Source of the DNA: Comamonas halotolerans
GTDB taxonomy: Bacteria > Pseudomonadota > Gammaproteobacteria > Burkholderiales > Burkholderiaceae_C
Assembly (NCBI RefSeq): GCF_030162935.1
Contig: NZ_JASAUZ010000003.1
Location: 1-64,000, forward strand
Length of the DNA stretch: 64,000 nt
Direction: 5' to 3'
Shown: positions 26,568-36,001 of the stretch, one piece after another
Layout of the letters: every line of letters begins with the position of its first letter
Position numbering within the stretch: the first letter of the stretch is position 1
Notes under the pieces: generated by a model
Told to the model about the DNA's origin: nothing
The model's input: the letters and a program-made list of their open reading frames with translations, nothing else
Database searches by the model: none
Translations under genes and position numbers: made by a program

Positions 26568-29102
26568 ATGGATGCGACTCTAGGGCCGCTTCTTCCAACC
26601 TTCGCAGCTATGTCTTCCGAGCAGCAGTCATCTCACATCACTTCCATTCCTCCCAAAGTACCATCCGCCGAGCCTCAGCCTGGTGGTGCTGGGCATGACC
26701 GCCGCACGCAGGTACGTTATGCCCAGGTGCAGGATGCGAGTCTGCAATCCCTGGCAGACATCCTGCCCGGCATGCGCTGGCTGATTGGTTTGCTGATTGC
26801 CAGTGTCATCATTGCGGCTCTGTATTTCGGGCGCGATATTCTGATTCCTCTGGCACTGGCGGTGTTGCTGGGATTTTTGCTTGACCCCGCTGTCACGCGG
26901 CTAAAGCGTTGGGGGCTGCCACGCATGGCTGCAACCCTGGTAGTGGTGGCATTGGGCCTGGGTGCGCTGACCGGTATGGGGTTTTATCTGGGCAAGCAGG
27001 TGCAGAGCCTGAGTGCTGATTTGCCTACCTACCAAAATACCATCAAGCAAAAACTCAAAAATCTGAGAGCGCTCAGCAAGGGACCCAGTGCCTGGGATGG
27101 GGCGCTGAAAACCTACAGTACTGTGGAAACCGAAATCAGCAAAGCAGCAGCCGAGGCTTCGCGCGGGGAACCCAAGATTCAGAAAGTGGAGGTGGTGCGA
27201 GAAGAGCCCAAGCCGCTGGAAGTGGTCATGCAATGGCTCGATAAAGTCAGTGAGCCTGTAGCCATGATTGGCATCGTGCTGCTGTTTGTGATTTTGATTC
27301 TGCTGGACAGGGACGACTTGCGCGACCGCTTGCTGCGCTTGATGGGGGGCAATTTGCATCTGGCCACCGATGCGCTGGATGAAGCTTCTGACCGCATTGG
27401 CAAATACCTGCGCATGCAGTTCATTGTCAATGTCACATATGGCATTCCCATGGCCCTTGGCCTCTGGATTATTGGTGTGCCGGGAGCGATTTTGTGGGGA
27501 GTGCTGGCCACCATCATGCGCTTTGTGCCATATGTGGGGCCGATGATTTCTGCCGTATTCCCCTTGGCCTTGGCCTTTGCCGTGGCGCCTGGTTGGGACA
27601 TGTTGTTGTGGACCTTGGGCTTGATCCTTTTGCTGGAGCTGATCAGTAACAACGTGATTGAGCCGTGGCTGTACGGCTCCAGCACAGGTCTGTCCACCTT
27701 GGCAATCATCATGGCAGCAACCTTCTGGACGGCTTTGTGGGGACCGATTGGGTTGATTCTTTCCACCCCTTTGACTGTGTGTTGCCTTGTGCTGGGGCGC
27801 TATTTGCCGGGCCTGCAATTCATGGAAGTGCTGCTGGGGAGTCAACCGGTACTGGATGCTCCGCATCGCTTGTACCAGCGTCTTTTGGCAGACGATGTCA
27901 ACGGTGCCATTGATCTGGCGCAGGATGAGATTGCAGAGCGTTTCCCTGCCAAAGCCACTGAAGCCGATAACGCTGATGCAGTGATGAATTTCTACGAACA
28001 GGTCGGTGTGCCAACGCTGAAGCTGGCCTACAAACACCATACTGAAAATGCCACAGCAGAGCACCGCATGCGCCTGTCCAGTGGGATGGAGGACTTGCTT
28101 GAAGACTTGCTGGAAGACTATTCCGCTCAGGGCGTGCATGTTGCAACGGCATTGCGCGGCCGGGTGCATTGCGTGGGAGTGAGGTGGGAGGTCGATGCAT
28201 TGGCGGCAGACATGGCCATGCACAGCTTGCGCTTGCATGGTATCCATGCAACCAGTGGCGTGCACGCCATTACAGCTGCTGTAGGGCCGGAGGAAACAGC
28301 AGGCTGGGCAGATGTGCAGTGGCTGGTGATGTCTACCTTCCACGCCCAGCCGCAGGCAATGGTGCGTCAGATGCTGCGCCGTGTGCGTCGCCGTTATCCA
28401 CATATCCAGGTGGTGTTGGCGCTATGGAATGCAGCCCCGGAAGTGTTGCAGGAAACTGTGGTTCAGCGCATGGGGGCAGTGAGTGTGGTCACCAGCATGC
28501 AGGAGTTGCTTCTACGCATGCAGCAACTGATTTCACCGGAACAGGTGCGGCAAGGGTATGTGGCGGCAGAGCTGCCCGAAGGAGATTCCGAGCGCGTGCA
28601 GTTTCTCCAGCACAGCGGTGCTTTAGCCCCCGAGCTTTTGCCTACCTACAAAGAAGCGGTGTTGAAGGCGGCCAATGCCTTTAATGTCAAGTATGCGCAG
28701 GTGTCCTTGGTGGATCACGACTGGGTGCATACACCCGGAAGTCTGCTGGTGCGCAGCAGCGCACCGGAAGGCAGGCCAGGTTTGCCGCGCGACATCTCGA
28801 TTTGTTCTTATGTTGTGCGTGACGGTGAAGACTTGGTGGTGGAGGATGTTGCGCGCGATCCGCGTTTTGCAGACAACCCGGTCTTGCTGGAGGCAGAGGT
28901 GAAGTTTTACGCTGGTGTGCCGCTCAAGAGCAAAAAAGGGCAGGTGCTGGGCACGCTGTGCATCATGCACGATGCGCCACGGGAAATCGATGATGATGAG
29001 CTGGGCGTATTACATGATATGGTCAAAGAGCTGATGGGCACCTTGCGCGAAGCGCATCAAAGCAGTAGCGCGCAGTCACCCAATGCCGATGCAGCCAGCT
29101 GA
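26568..29102 (+). CDS. AI-2E-family (PerM-like) permease with C-terminal GAF domain
   Basis: This 844-residue fusion has two parts. Residues about 60-430 form an AI-2E/PerM-family membrane domain with several helices ('GMRWLIGLLIASVIIAALYFGRDILIPLALAVLLGFLLDP', 'MALGLWIIGVPGAILWGVLATIMRFVPYVGPMI'). The rest is a long cytoplasmic region ending in a GAF domain (about 680-835: 'AANAFNVKYAQVSLVDHDW', 'ISICSYVVRDGEDLVVEDVARDPRF', 'FYAGVPLKSKKGQVLGTLCIMH'). GAF modules bind small molecules, so transport may be coupled to a cytoplasmic signal. The substrate is unknown; the family name does not prove AI-2 export. The start could also be ATG 26610. Confidence 0.85.
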   Translation: MDATLGPLLPTFAAMSSEQQSSHITSIPPKVPSAEPQPGGAGHDRRTQVRYAQVQDASLQSLADILPGMRWLIGLLIASVIIAALYFGRDILIPLALAVLLGFLLDPAVTRLKRWGLPRMAATLVVVALGLGALTGMGFYLGKQVQSLSADLPTYQNTIKQKLKNLRALSKGPSAWDGALKTYSTVETEISKAAAEASRGEPKIQKVEVVREEPKPLEVVMQWLDKVSEPVAMIGIVLLFVILILLDRDDLRDRLLRLMGGNLHLATDALDEASDRIGKYLRMQFIVNVTYGIPMALGLWIIGVPGAILWGVLATIMRFVPYVGPMISAVFPLALAFAVAPGWDMLLWTLGLILLLELISNNVIEPWLYGSSTGLSTLAIIMAATFWTALWGPIGLILSTPLTVCCLVLGRYLPGLQFMEVLLGSQPVLDAPHRLYQRLLADDVNGAIDLAQDEIAERFPAKATEADNADAVMNFYEQVGVPTLKLAYKHHTENATAEHRMRLSSGMEDLLEDLLEDYSAQGVHVATALRGRVHCVGVRWEVDALAADMAMHSLRLHGIHATSGVHAITAAVGPEETAGWADVQWLVMSTFHAQPQAMVRQMLRRVRRRYPHIQVVLALWNAAPEVLQETVVQRMGAVSVVTSMQELLLRMQQLISPEQVRQGYVAAELPEGDSERVQFLQHSGALAPELLPTYKEAVLKAANAFNVKYAQVSLVDHDWVHTPGSLLVRSSAPEGRPGLPRDISICSYVVRDGEDLVVEDVARDPRFADNPVLLEAEVKFYAGVPLKSKKGQVLGTLCIMHDAPREIDDDELGVLHDMVKELMGTLREAHQSSSAQSPNADAAS

Positions 29103-29134
29103 GGCTATGGTTGACATCGGACTTTGCCTGGGCC

Positions 29135-30271
29135 TTACATGGAACTGAGCAGCATCTCCTCGTAATCCTGTGCACTGGCTGCGCGTGGGTTGGTGCTGTG
29201 GCAATGGTCTTTGAGGGCACCATCGATAAGCTTGTCAAAACATGCTCTATCTACACCCATGGCGGCCAAGCCTGTGGGCAGTCCCAGGCGCGCATTCATG
29301 TCTTTGATGGCAGCGGGAATGTCGGTGGCGCTGACCAGCCCCATGGTATGGGCCATTTTCTCCAGTCTCTGTTCGCGCTGCACCGACTCGGATTGTGCAT
29401 TGAACTGCACCACGGCCGGCAGGAACATGGCATTCAGTGTGCCGTGGTGCAGGCGGGGTTCAATTCCGCCCAGACTGTGGCTCATGCTGTGAACACAGCC
29501 CAGGCCTTTTTGGAATGCCATCGCTCCTTGCATGCTGGCACTCATGAGCTGGCGACGTGCTTCGGCATCTTGCCCATTGCGGGTCGCACGCTCGATATGC
29601 GCCCAGCCCCGGCTCAAACCATCCAGTGCAATTCCGTCAGCGGGTGGGTTGAACACGGCGGACATAAACGTTTCCATGCAATGCGCTATGGCATCCATGC
29701 CAGTGGCAGCAGTCAGCACGGGAGGGAGCCCATACGTGAGCTCAGGGTCGCAAATGGCAGCCTTGGGCACCAGATTCCAGGAGTGAAAACCCAGTTTGCG
29801 CTGGTCATCAACGATGATGACGGCGCCTCGTGCCACCTCGCTGCCAGTGCCGCTGGTGGTGGGCACGGCAATGATGGGGGCAACCGCCTCGGTGATCTTG
29901 GGAGAACCTCCTTCAATCGTGGCGTAGGTTTTCAGCGGGCCAGGGTGGGTGGCTGTGATGGCGACCCCTTTGGCGCAGTCAATGGCGCTGCCACCACCGA
30001 CAGCAATCAGGCCGTCGCAGTTGCTTTGCAGATAAAGTTGCGTAGCAGCACGAACTGCAGCTTCCGTGGGATTGCTGGGAGTGGCATCAAACACCGTAAC
30101 GGGGAGATCGCCCAGGGCATCCAGCGCTTTTTGCAGTACACCCGCAGCTTTGACACCAGCGTCGGTTACCACCATGGGGCGGGTTATGCCTACACGCTGA
30201 CACTCCTGGGCCAGCAAGCGTACGGCACCGTAGTCAAACTGTATTTGCGTGACGTAATTGATAAAAGCCAT
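29135..30271 (-). CDS. Iron-containing alcohol dehydrogenase
   Basis: This 378-residue dehydrogenase starts at ATG 30271 with GGAG 8 bases upstream. It shows the group III signature: the NAD-binding 'GLIAVGGGSAIDCAKGVA', 'PTTSGTGSEVARGAVI', and metal ligands in 'TGMDAIAHCMETF' and the 'GCVHSMSHSLGG...HHGTLNA' block. It would oxidise or reduce a small alcohol or aldehyde with NAD(P). Substrate cannot be read from the sequence. It is divergent from the esterase gene. Confidence 0.92.
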   Translation of the reverse strand: MAFINYVTQIQFDYGAVRLLAQECQRVGITRPMVVTDAGVKAAGVLQKALDALGDLPVTVFDATPSNPTEAAVRAATQLYLQSNCDGLIAVGGGSAIDCAKGVAITATHPGPLKTYATIEGGSPKITEAVAPIIAVPTTSGTGSEVARGAVIIVDDQRKLGFHSWNLVPKAAICDPELTYGLPPVLTAATGMDAIAHCMETFMSAVFNPPADGIALDGLSRGWAHIERATRNGQDAEARRQLMSASMQGAMAFQKGLGCVHSMSHSLGGIEPRLHHGTLNAMFLPAVVQFNAQSESVQREQRLEKMAHTMGLVSATDIPAAIKDMNARLGLPTGLAAMGVDRACFDKLIDGALKDHCHSTNPRAASAQDYEEMLLSSM

Positions 30272-30451
30272 AACCGTCTCCAAGCCCTCAGAGGATCAAA
30301 CGCAGGCATCTTCGCCAACTGTTCGCGCATAGGCTACCTTGAGAACCCTGAGAAAAGGTTGAACCACGTCACACATGGGACAAGCCACAGGCCAGCAACT
30401 GGCTTGCTAATGCTGCATGATGTGCAGCTTTGTGATTGTTGCTTGCGTGCT

Positions 30452-31426
30452 GTGACCGAAGAACTCGAACTCAACCATCCTCTGAACCCTGCCATGCGCG
30501 ATGTGCTGCGCCGCATGGTGCGTGCCAATCGTCCCCATCTGCATACGCTGACGCCGCAGCAGGCTCGTGCAGCCTACGAGGCAGGGGCAGGGGTACTCGA
30601 AATTGCCAAACAAGAACTTCCGCGCGTAGAAGATATCCAGATTCCTTCCCGGGATGGCGCGTCGCTGTCAGCCCGTTTGTATGCGCCAAGCACAGCGACT
30701 GCTTTACCGGTGCTGCTGTACTTGCATGGAGGCGGTTTCACCATTGGCAGTGTGGCCACCCACGATGTGTTGTGTCGCCGTCTGGCTTATCTGGCGGGTT
30801 GTGCCGTGGTGTCACTGGATTACCGATTGGCACCGGAGTACAAGTTTCCGACTGCTATTCATGATGCCTGGGATGCGCTGCAATGGCTGCACACACAGGG
30901 GAAGGCGCTGGGGCTGGATACAACGCGCATGGCAGTGGGAGGGGATAGCGCAGGCGGTACCTTGGCTGCAGCATGTGCCTTACAGGCGCGCGATGCCAAG
31001 CTGCCTTTGCAACTGCAATTGCTGATCTATCCCGGCACCTGTGCCCACCAGGATACGGACTCACACTTTCGCTATGCGCAGGGTTTGGTTTTGGAGCGTG
31101 AAGGCATTCACTGGTTCTTCAACAACTACATTCGCAATGAGGCTGATCGTGAAGATTGGCGCTTTGCGCCGTTGCTTGCGACGGATGCGGAAGGTGTTGC
31201 TCCGGCCTTTTTTTGTTTGGCAGAACTGGATCCGCTGGTTGATGAAGGTGTGCAATACGCCGACATGCTGCGCATGGCGGGCGTGCCGGTGGAGCTGGAG
31301 ATCTACAAAGGCGTTACACACGAATTCATCAAAATGGGGCGAGCCATTGCCGAGGCGCGACAAGCCCATACCGATATGGCGGCAGCCCTGCGTGCTGCCT
31401 TGGGCACATCGCCCGCCAGCGTTTAA
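30452..31426 (+). CDS. Alpha/beta-hydrolase (HSL-family esterase)
   Basis: This carboxylesterase-like enzyme of about 324 residues carries the oxyanion motif HGGG ('LYLHGGGFTIGS') and the nucleophile elbow GDSAGG. The acid is in 'LDPLVDEG', and the catalytic His in 'GVTHEFIKM'. These are the hormone-sensitive-lipase family hallmarks. The start is uncertain: GTG 30452 fits family length, while ATG 30410 is also in frame; neither has a strong ribosome site. It is followed 21 bases later by the thioesterase-GNAT fusion gene, suggesting an operon. Confidence 0.88.
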   Translation: MTEELELNHPLNPAMRDVLRRMVRANRPHLHTLTPQQARAAYEAGAGVLEIAKQELPRVEDIQIPSRDGASLSARLYAPSTATALPVLLYLHGGGFTIGSVATHDVLCRRLAYLAGCAVVSLDYRLAPEYKFPTAIHDAWDALQWLHTQGKALGLDTTRMAVGGDSAGGTLAAACALQARDAKLPLQLQLLIYPGTCAHQDTDSHFRYAQGLVLEREGIHWFFNNYIRNEADREDWRFAPLLATDAEGVAPAFFCLAELDPLVDEGVQYADMLRMAGVPVELEIYKGVTHEFIKMGRAIAEARQAHTDMAAALRAALGTSPASV

Positions 31427-31447
31427 ACGAATGTTAGAAAGAAGCAT

Positions 31448-32302
31448 ATGCGCCCTCAAGATTTTCGCTGCCGCCACAGATTGACCGTGCGTTGGGCTGA
31501 AGTGGATGCACAGAAGATTGTTTTCAACGCCCATTACCTGATGTATGCCGATGTGGCTGTGACAGATTACTGGAAGCAAATGGCCATGCCTTATGCCCAA
31601 AGCTGGGCCAGCCTGGGTGGCGAGTTGTTTGTGAAGAAGGCCTCGGTGACCTATCACGCCTCTGCGCAGATGGGTGATGTGCTGGATGTGGGCATCCGCT
31701 GTGTCAAGCAGGGCAACACATCACTGCAATTTGAAGCGGCCATCTTCCGTGGGCAGCAGTTGCTCAATACCGTGGACTTGGTGTACGTGTTTGCCGATGC
31801 CACACAAACTCCGCGAGCTGTGCCGCAGCAGTTGCGCGATATGCTGACGGCGTTTGAAGCTGGTGAAGACATGGTGCAGCTCCAATCGGGCAACTGGAAT
31901 GATCTGGGCCGTTTGGCTGAGCGCTTGCGCATGGAAGTGTTTGTCAAAGAGCAGGGTGTGCCGCGAGAGATCGAGATTGACGAGTTCGATACCATGTGCC
32001 GCCACGTTGTGATGACCAATCGCTTGGGGCATGCTGTGGCGACGGGGCGCCTGGTCAGCGATGCCCCAGGCGTGGCACGCATTGGTCGCATGGCAGTGGC
32101 CCGCGAGTTGCGCGGCAGTCGCGTGGGGCGACAGGTGCTGGATGCATTGATTGCCGCAGCTCGAGACCGGGGTGACAAGGAAGCAGTGTTGCATGCCCAG
32201 GTTCATGCGCAAAACTTCTATGCCCTAGCGGGCTTTCTGCCCGAAGGTGAGGTGTATGACGAAGCGGGCATTGACCACATTACCATGCGCTTGAAGCTGT
32301 AG
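31448..32302 (+). CDS. Thioesterase (4HBT) - GNAT acetyltransferase fusion
   Basis: The 284-residue product joins two enzymes. Residues 1-140 are a hotdog thioesterase of the YbgC/FadM type ('LTVRWAEVDAQKIVFNAHYLMYADVA', with the catalytic Asp in 'AEVDAQ'). Residues about 148-284 are a GNAT acyltransferase ('LRMEVFVKEQGVPREIEIDEFD', acetyl-CoA loop 'RELRGSRVGRQVLDALI', 'HAQVHAQNFYALAGFLPEGE', ElaA-like). The one frame is continuous with no sign of frameshift. Both parts use CoA thioesters, so linked acyl handling is plausible; substrates are unknown. Confidence 0.88.
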   Translation: MRPQDFRCRHRLTVRWAEVDAQKIVFNAHYLMYADVAVTDYWKQMAMPYAQSWASLGGELFVKKASVTYHASAQMGDVLDVGIRCVKQGNTSLQFEAAIFRGQQLLNTVDLVYVFADATQTPRAVPQQLRDMLTAFEAGEDMVQLQSGNWNDLGRLAERLRMEVFVKEQGVPREIEIDEFDTMCRHVVMTNRLGHAVATGRLVSDAPGVARIGRMAVARELRGSRVGRQVLDALIAAARDRGDKEAVLHAQVHAQNFYALAGFLPEGEVYDEAGIDHITMRLKL

Positions 32303-32509
32303 TGGTTGATTCAGCGTCTTGCACAAAGGCACATTGGATGTGAGCCCGGCTTTAGTCCTTCATGGCTGAAAGCTTTTTGTCGGCTGGCTGCAGGTTGCAT
32401 GGACTGGACCGCATGGACGAGCATGTTGCTACTGCAGCGTCTTCTGCTGTCAGGTTGGCAAGCGCAGGGGTTCACAGCAGACGAGTTTGGCGAGCATAGC
32501 TGGTGCAGT

Positions 32510-33028
32510 TTATTCAATCACACAGTCACATAGCAAGAGTGCATTGAATGCTTTGGCACATAAAAGCAGACTTGCACCAAATACCAGATGCGTTGCCAGG
32601 CTTACACAGCGTTGCAGCCAGGGCTGCGCAGTTTTGGCAGCAGCCATGCCAGCGCCCAGGGCGGGTTGCATGACCAGCCATGGCATGAGCACCGTAGCGG
32701 CACCAAAGGTCAGTGCTTGCAGCAGCTGCGGCTGAGCATCAGTGACTGACAACAGGCATGCGGCCAAGACAATGCCTGTTAGATAGTGCAGCGCCCATCC
32801 CAACAGCTTTTCATTTCGGATGGGCTGCGATTGCTGGATCGGTGTGTGGAACCATGTTCCGCTGAACCAGTGACCACACCATCGCCCCAGCATCGCGTAA
32901 TCCAGCGTGGCAATGCCTAAACGTCGTAGCATGTACGACCACAGATCCATGCACATGGTGGCACCTATGCCAACAGCTGCAATACATTTCCACCAACTCC
33001 AATCACACATAAAACCCCCGTTTTCCAA
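32510..33028 (-). CDS. DUF2938-family membrane protein
   Basis: This protein of about 172 residues has four hydrophobic segments (near residues 12-28, 75-95, 100-122 and 140-165). The conserved 'GIGATMCMDLWSYMLRRLGI...YAMLGRW.GH...G.WFH' region is characteristic of DUF2938 proteins. An internal ATG at 33010 is an alternative start. It is divergent from a MerR-type regulator 63 bases away, which probably controls it. Function is unknown. Confidence 0.75.
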   Translation of the reverse strand: MENGGFMCDWSWWKCIAAVGIGATMCMDLWSYMLRRLGIATLDYAMLGRWCGHWFSGTWFHTPIQQSQPIRNEKLLGWALHYLTGIVLAACLLSVTDAQPQLLQALTFGAATVLMPWLVMQPALGAGMAAAKTAQPWLQRCVSLATHLVFGASLLLCAKAFNALLLCDCVIE

Positions 33029-33091
33029 TTCCTAACTACAGTGTTTTTGTACTCTAGAGGTTCAAGTGCACTTTAACGCAAGGGTGTATGC

Positions 33092-33514
33092 ATGGATATT
33101 TCAGAAGTGGTCAAACGAACCGGCTTGGCCGCATCAACGATTCGGTTTTATGAAGAAAAGGGTCTGATTCAGTCTGTTGGCAGACATGCGCAGCGTCGTT
33201 TGTTTGGCCCAGATATTCTGGATCGGCTGGCCCTCATCATGTTGGGCCGTGCTGCAGGCTTTTCGCTACAGGAAATGGCGGCTATGCTGAATGCTCAAGG
33301 TGAGCCTGAGATTGATCGGCAGATGCTGCTGCGTAAAGCACGTGAGCTGGATGCCACCATTGGACGCTTAAAAGCAGTGCGTGACGGTTTGAAGCATGCC
33401 GCCAATTGCCCTGAGAGCAGTCATCTCGTTTGCCCCACGTTTCAGCGATTGATGCGAGCCGCCAGTAGTGGCGATATGGTTGCGCTGACTCCGGGTCCGA
33501 ACAAAAAGCTGTGA
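33092..33514 (+). CDS. MerR-family transcriptional regulator
   Basis: This 140-residue regulator has the MerR winged helix at its start ('DISEVVKRTGLAASTIRFYEEKGLI', then wing residues 'GRHAQRRLFGPDILDRLALI'), a dimerisation helix around residues 75-110 and two cysteines ('NCPESSHLVC') near 110-118 that might bind metal or sense thiol reagents. It would bind the 63-base divergent region shared with the DUF2938 gene. Confidence 0.9.
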   Translation: MDISEVVKRTGLAASTIRFYEEKGLIQSVGRHAQRRLFGPDILDRLALIMLGRAAGFSLQEMAAMLNAQGEPEIDRQMLLRKARELDATIGRLKAVRDGLKHAANCPESSHLVCPTFQRLMRAASSGDMVALTPGPNKKL

Positions 33515-33653
33515 AAAATGGTCAGCTTCCATGTGGGGCTGGAGGATGGGTAGTGTCGGCTGCCACGGGCTTGTCCGAAACATACCGTTTCTTTCAAGCT
33601 GAAATGCGGCAGTTCAGGCAAACCGTGTTACCTCTGTGAACGAAGAAATTGAC

Positions 33654-34205
33654 ATGATCCACATCCATACCTTGGAAACGCCAAGATTGCGGCTTCGACA
33701 GTGGCGCAGTGATGATTACCCGATTTTTGCGCGTCTGAATGCTGATGCTGAAACCATGCGCTATTTCCCCGCCACGTTGAGCACCGCTCAAAGCAATGCC
33801 ATTGCGCAGCGTTGCCGGGAGTTGATTGCGCAACGAGGCTGGGGCTTTTGGGCAGTCGAAGAAAAATCCAGTGCTTCCTTTCTTGGATTCATCGGTTTGC
33901 ATGTGTCGGAGGATCACTTGCCGTTTTCGCCTTGTGTGGAGGTGGGCTGGCGCTTGTTGCGCAGCAGCTGGGGGCAAGGTCTTGCCACTGAGGGGGCCAA
34001 GGCAGCGCTGGAATTTGCCTTCCATCAGCTGCAACTCAAAGAAGTCGTGGCTTTTACCGCGCTGCCGAATTTGCGCTCACAGCGTGTCATGCAAAAACTG
34101 GGAATGACACGTGATGAGCAGACATTTCAACATCCCGCTGTCCCTTTGGGACATGCGTTGCGCGAGCATTGCTTATATCGTGCTGTGCCCCAGCCGCTGC
34201 CTTAG
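33654..34205 (+). CDS. GNAT-family N-acetyltransferase (RimJ/RimL-like)
   Basis: This protein of 183 residues starts at ATG 33654; a GTG 18 bases upstream is possible. It begins 'IHIHTLETPRLRLRQW', typical of the Acetyltransf_3/RimJ-like group, and has the acetyl-CoA segment 'SSWGQGLATEGAKAALEFAF' with 'PNLRSQRVMQKLGM' in the C-terminal half. It would acetylate a small molecule or protein N-terminus. Confidence 0.88.
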   Translation: MIHIHTLETPRLRLRQWRSDDYPIFARLNADAETMRYFPATLSTAQSNAIAQRCRELIAQRGWGFWAVEEKSSASFLGFIGLHVSEDHLPFSPCVEVGWRLLRSSWGQGLATEGAKAALEFAFHQLQLKEVVAFTALPNLRSQRVMQKLGMTRDEQTFQHPAVPLGHALREHCLYRAVPQPLP

Positions 34206-34298
34206 CTGGCGTGCCCTAACATGCCTTGCGCAGCGTTGTATTGCAGAGCCCATGCCTGTTGTGAAAGAGCCGTGTCAAAGTACCCCGTGCAGTGGCAC

Positions 34299-35213
34299 CT
34301 AACCGCGTGCACGTCCCCAATTCATGATTCCGGTGCCTGCTATGGCCATCGCTCCACCCAGCAGCATGGGTGTGTCAATACGCTCTCCCAGCAAAAGTGC
34401 TGAAATGAGTACGCCAAACAGTGGCACCAAGGTGATGTATCCAGATGCTGCGCCTGCGCCAAGGGATTTGACGCCGTCAAAGTACCAGGCGTAAGCCAGC
34501 GCAGTGGCTCCAAATGCAAGAAACAGCAAGGCTGCCCAAGCTGTTGCCCCGCTGTGGGCTGCGTCGATCAGTGCTTGTGGCCCTTCGACGACCAAACTGC
34601 CCACCATGAGCATGAGTGCACCGATGGAGCTCGTGACGGCGGTTGTGGACAACGCATCCACGCCGGTAAGCATCCAGCGTCCGATCAAGGTATAGAGCAC
34701 CCAGCACACCACGCAGCCAAGAATCAAAAGCTCACCAATGCCCACGGCTCCTTGGAGAAGATCCAGTGGGTTACCGTGTGAGAGCACCACCATGGCCCCC
34801 GCGATAGCCATCGCAATCCCAACGACAATGATGGTGTTTAACCGTTCTTTGAACAACCATGCAGCCATGAGCAAGGTGACCACTGGATTGAGCGTAATGA
34901 CTAACGCAGCCTTGCCTGCGGGCAGGTGCTGCAAGCCTGACAAGAAGAACGCGGCATAGCCGAAGACACCAGTAGCACCCGCTGCGGTCATGCCGAGCCA
35001 GCGTTTGGCGCTCCAGGTCTTTAACTGGCCGAGGCCTCCGGCCCAATACATCCATGGAATCAATACCATGGCAGCCAACAAAAAACGCAAGCAGGAACCT
35101 GCGAGAGGTGACATGGACTGCGCAATGATGCGCCCTGCAGGCCAAGATGCTCCCCATAGCACGGCCATCCCAATAAGCCGCAGGTGCGGGCCAAAGCGCT
35201 GATTCTTTTGCAT
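34299..35213 (-). CDS. EamA/DMT-superfamily transporter
   Basis: This 304-residue protein has ten predicted membrane helices in two homologous halves, with the EamA signatures 'LWGASWPAGRI' near the start, 'NPVVTLLMAAWLFKERL' at the end of the first half and 'PLFGVLISALLLGERIDTPMLLGGAMAIAGTGIMNWG' at the C-terminus. Members export metabolites such as amino acids. The substrate is not evident. Confidence 0.9.
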   Translation of the reverse strand: MQKNQRFGPHLRLIGMAVLWGASWPAGRIIAQSMSPLAGSCLRFLLAAMVLIPWMYWAGGLGQLKTWSAKRWLGMTAAGATGVFGYAAFFLSGLQHLPAGKAALVITLNPVVTLLMAAWLFKERLNTIIVVGIAMAIAGAMVVLSHGNPLDLLQGAVGIGELLILGCVVCWVLYTLIGRWMLTGVDALSTTAVTSSIGALMLMVGSLVVEGPQALIDAAHSGATAWAALLFLAFGATALAYAWYFDGVKSLGAGAASGYITLVPLFGVLISALLLGERIDTPMLLGGAMAIAGTGIMNWGRARG

Positions 35214-35435
35214 GGAGCATGACTATGCACCATCCATGTGATGGTGCGGTGTAATGACAGTCTCTTTCGCATCATTGCAATGCGAGAAAAAACTGTTCTG
35301 GCTGCATAAAAATAAAGCTCGCATGCACTGCTTTGGAGGGCTATTTATTGGTGCTGCCTGCATGCATGGAGTACGTCGTTGGGTTGCGCCTATGCGGGCA
35401 ATCACGTGGCTTTGAACCCGGTTTGGCATCGAGCG

Positions 35436-35936
35436 TCAGAATATTCCAAGTGCCAAGCCGTTGGCCAGGGCAGCACCCAGCTCGGAGCAAGCAGCGAGCG
35501 AAGTGCTGTCTATGTGCTTGGGGGCAGCAATGGCTTGAGGGGTTTGTGCATGGGTGCACACAATCAACGGCTCTGCCACTGCTTTCAAACGCCAGCCTGT
35601 GGCGATACGCTCAATCTGGCGGGCTGCATTGCTGCCGTCACTGCCAGCACAAACCAGCGTGCAATAAGGCCGACCATTGATACGATCCAGCACCTCGTAG
35701 TAGCTGCGATCGAAGAAGTCTTTCAGCATGCCACTGATGGCTGCAAGGTTCTCTGGTGTTGCGAAAACGTAACCATCAGCCGCCAGAACATCGCTTGGAC
35801 CGGTGTCAGCGGCGCGTAGCAAGCGCACCTGCAGATCACTTTCCTGCGCGGCCCCTTGGGCCAGCGCTTGCACCATTTGCAAAGTTCCGCCGGTCTGGCT
35901 GTGGTAGACGATGAGCAAGATTTTGGCGCTGGTCAT
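35436..35936 (-). CDS. Flavodoxin-like / NAD(P)H-dependent FMN reductase-type protein
   Basis: This 166-residue protein begins with a flavodoxin-fold phosphate loop ('ILLIVYHSQTGGTLQMVQAL', Ser-Gln-Thr-Gly-Gly-Thr for FMN phosphate). 'ADGYVFATPENLAAISGMLKDFFDR' follows near residue 55, typical of the WrbA/FMN-reductase group. It is probably an FMN-dependent oxidoreductase or electron carrier. It lies 65 bases upstream of the end of lapB on the same strand. Confidence 0.82.
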   Translation of the reverse strand: MTSAKILLIVYHSQTGGTLQMVQALAQGAAQESDLQVRLLRAADTGPSDVLAADGYVFATPENLAAISGMLKDFFDRSYYEVLDRINGRPYCTLVCAGSDGSNAARQIERIATGWRLKAVAEPLIVCTHAQTPQAIAAPKHIDSTSLAACSELGAALANGLALGIF

Positions 35937-36001
35937 GGTGCAAGCATACGCGGTTTGCCCAGAGCGCCATTTCCCTTGTTGCTGCCGTTAGGCCGGACTT
36001 C

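Noticed and set aside
26901-28403. 500-codon minus frame opposite the AI-2E permease
   Set aside because: Cys/His/Gln-rich translation typical of a reverse-strand shadow of a membrane-protein gene.
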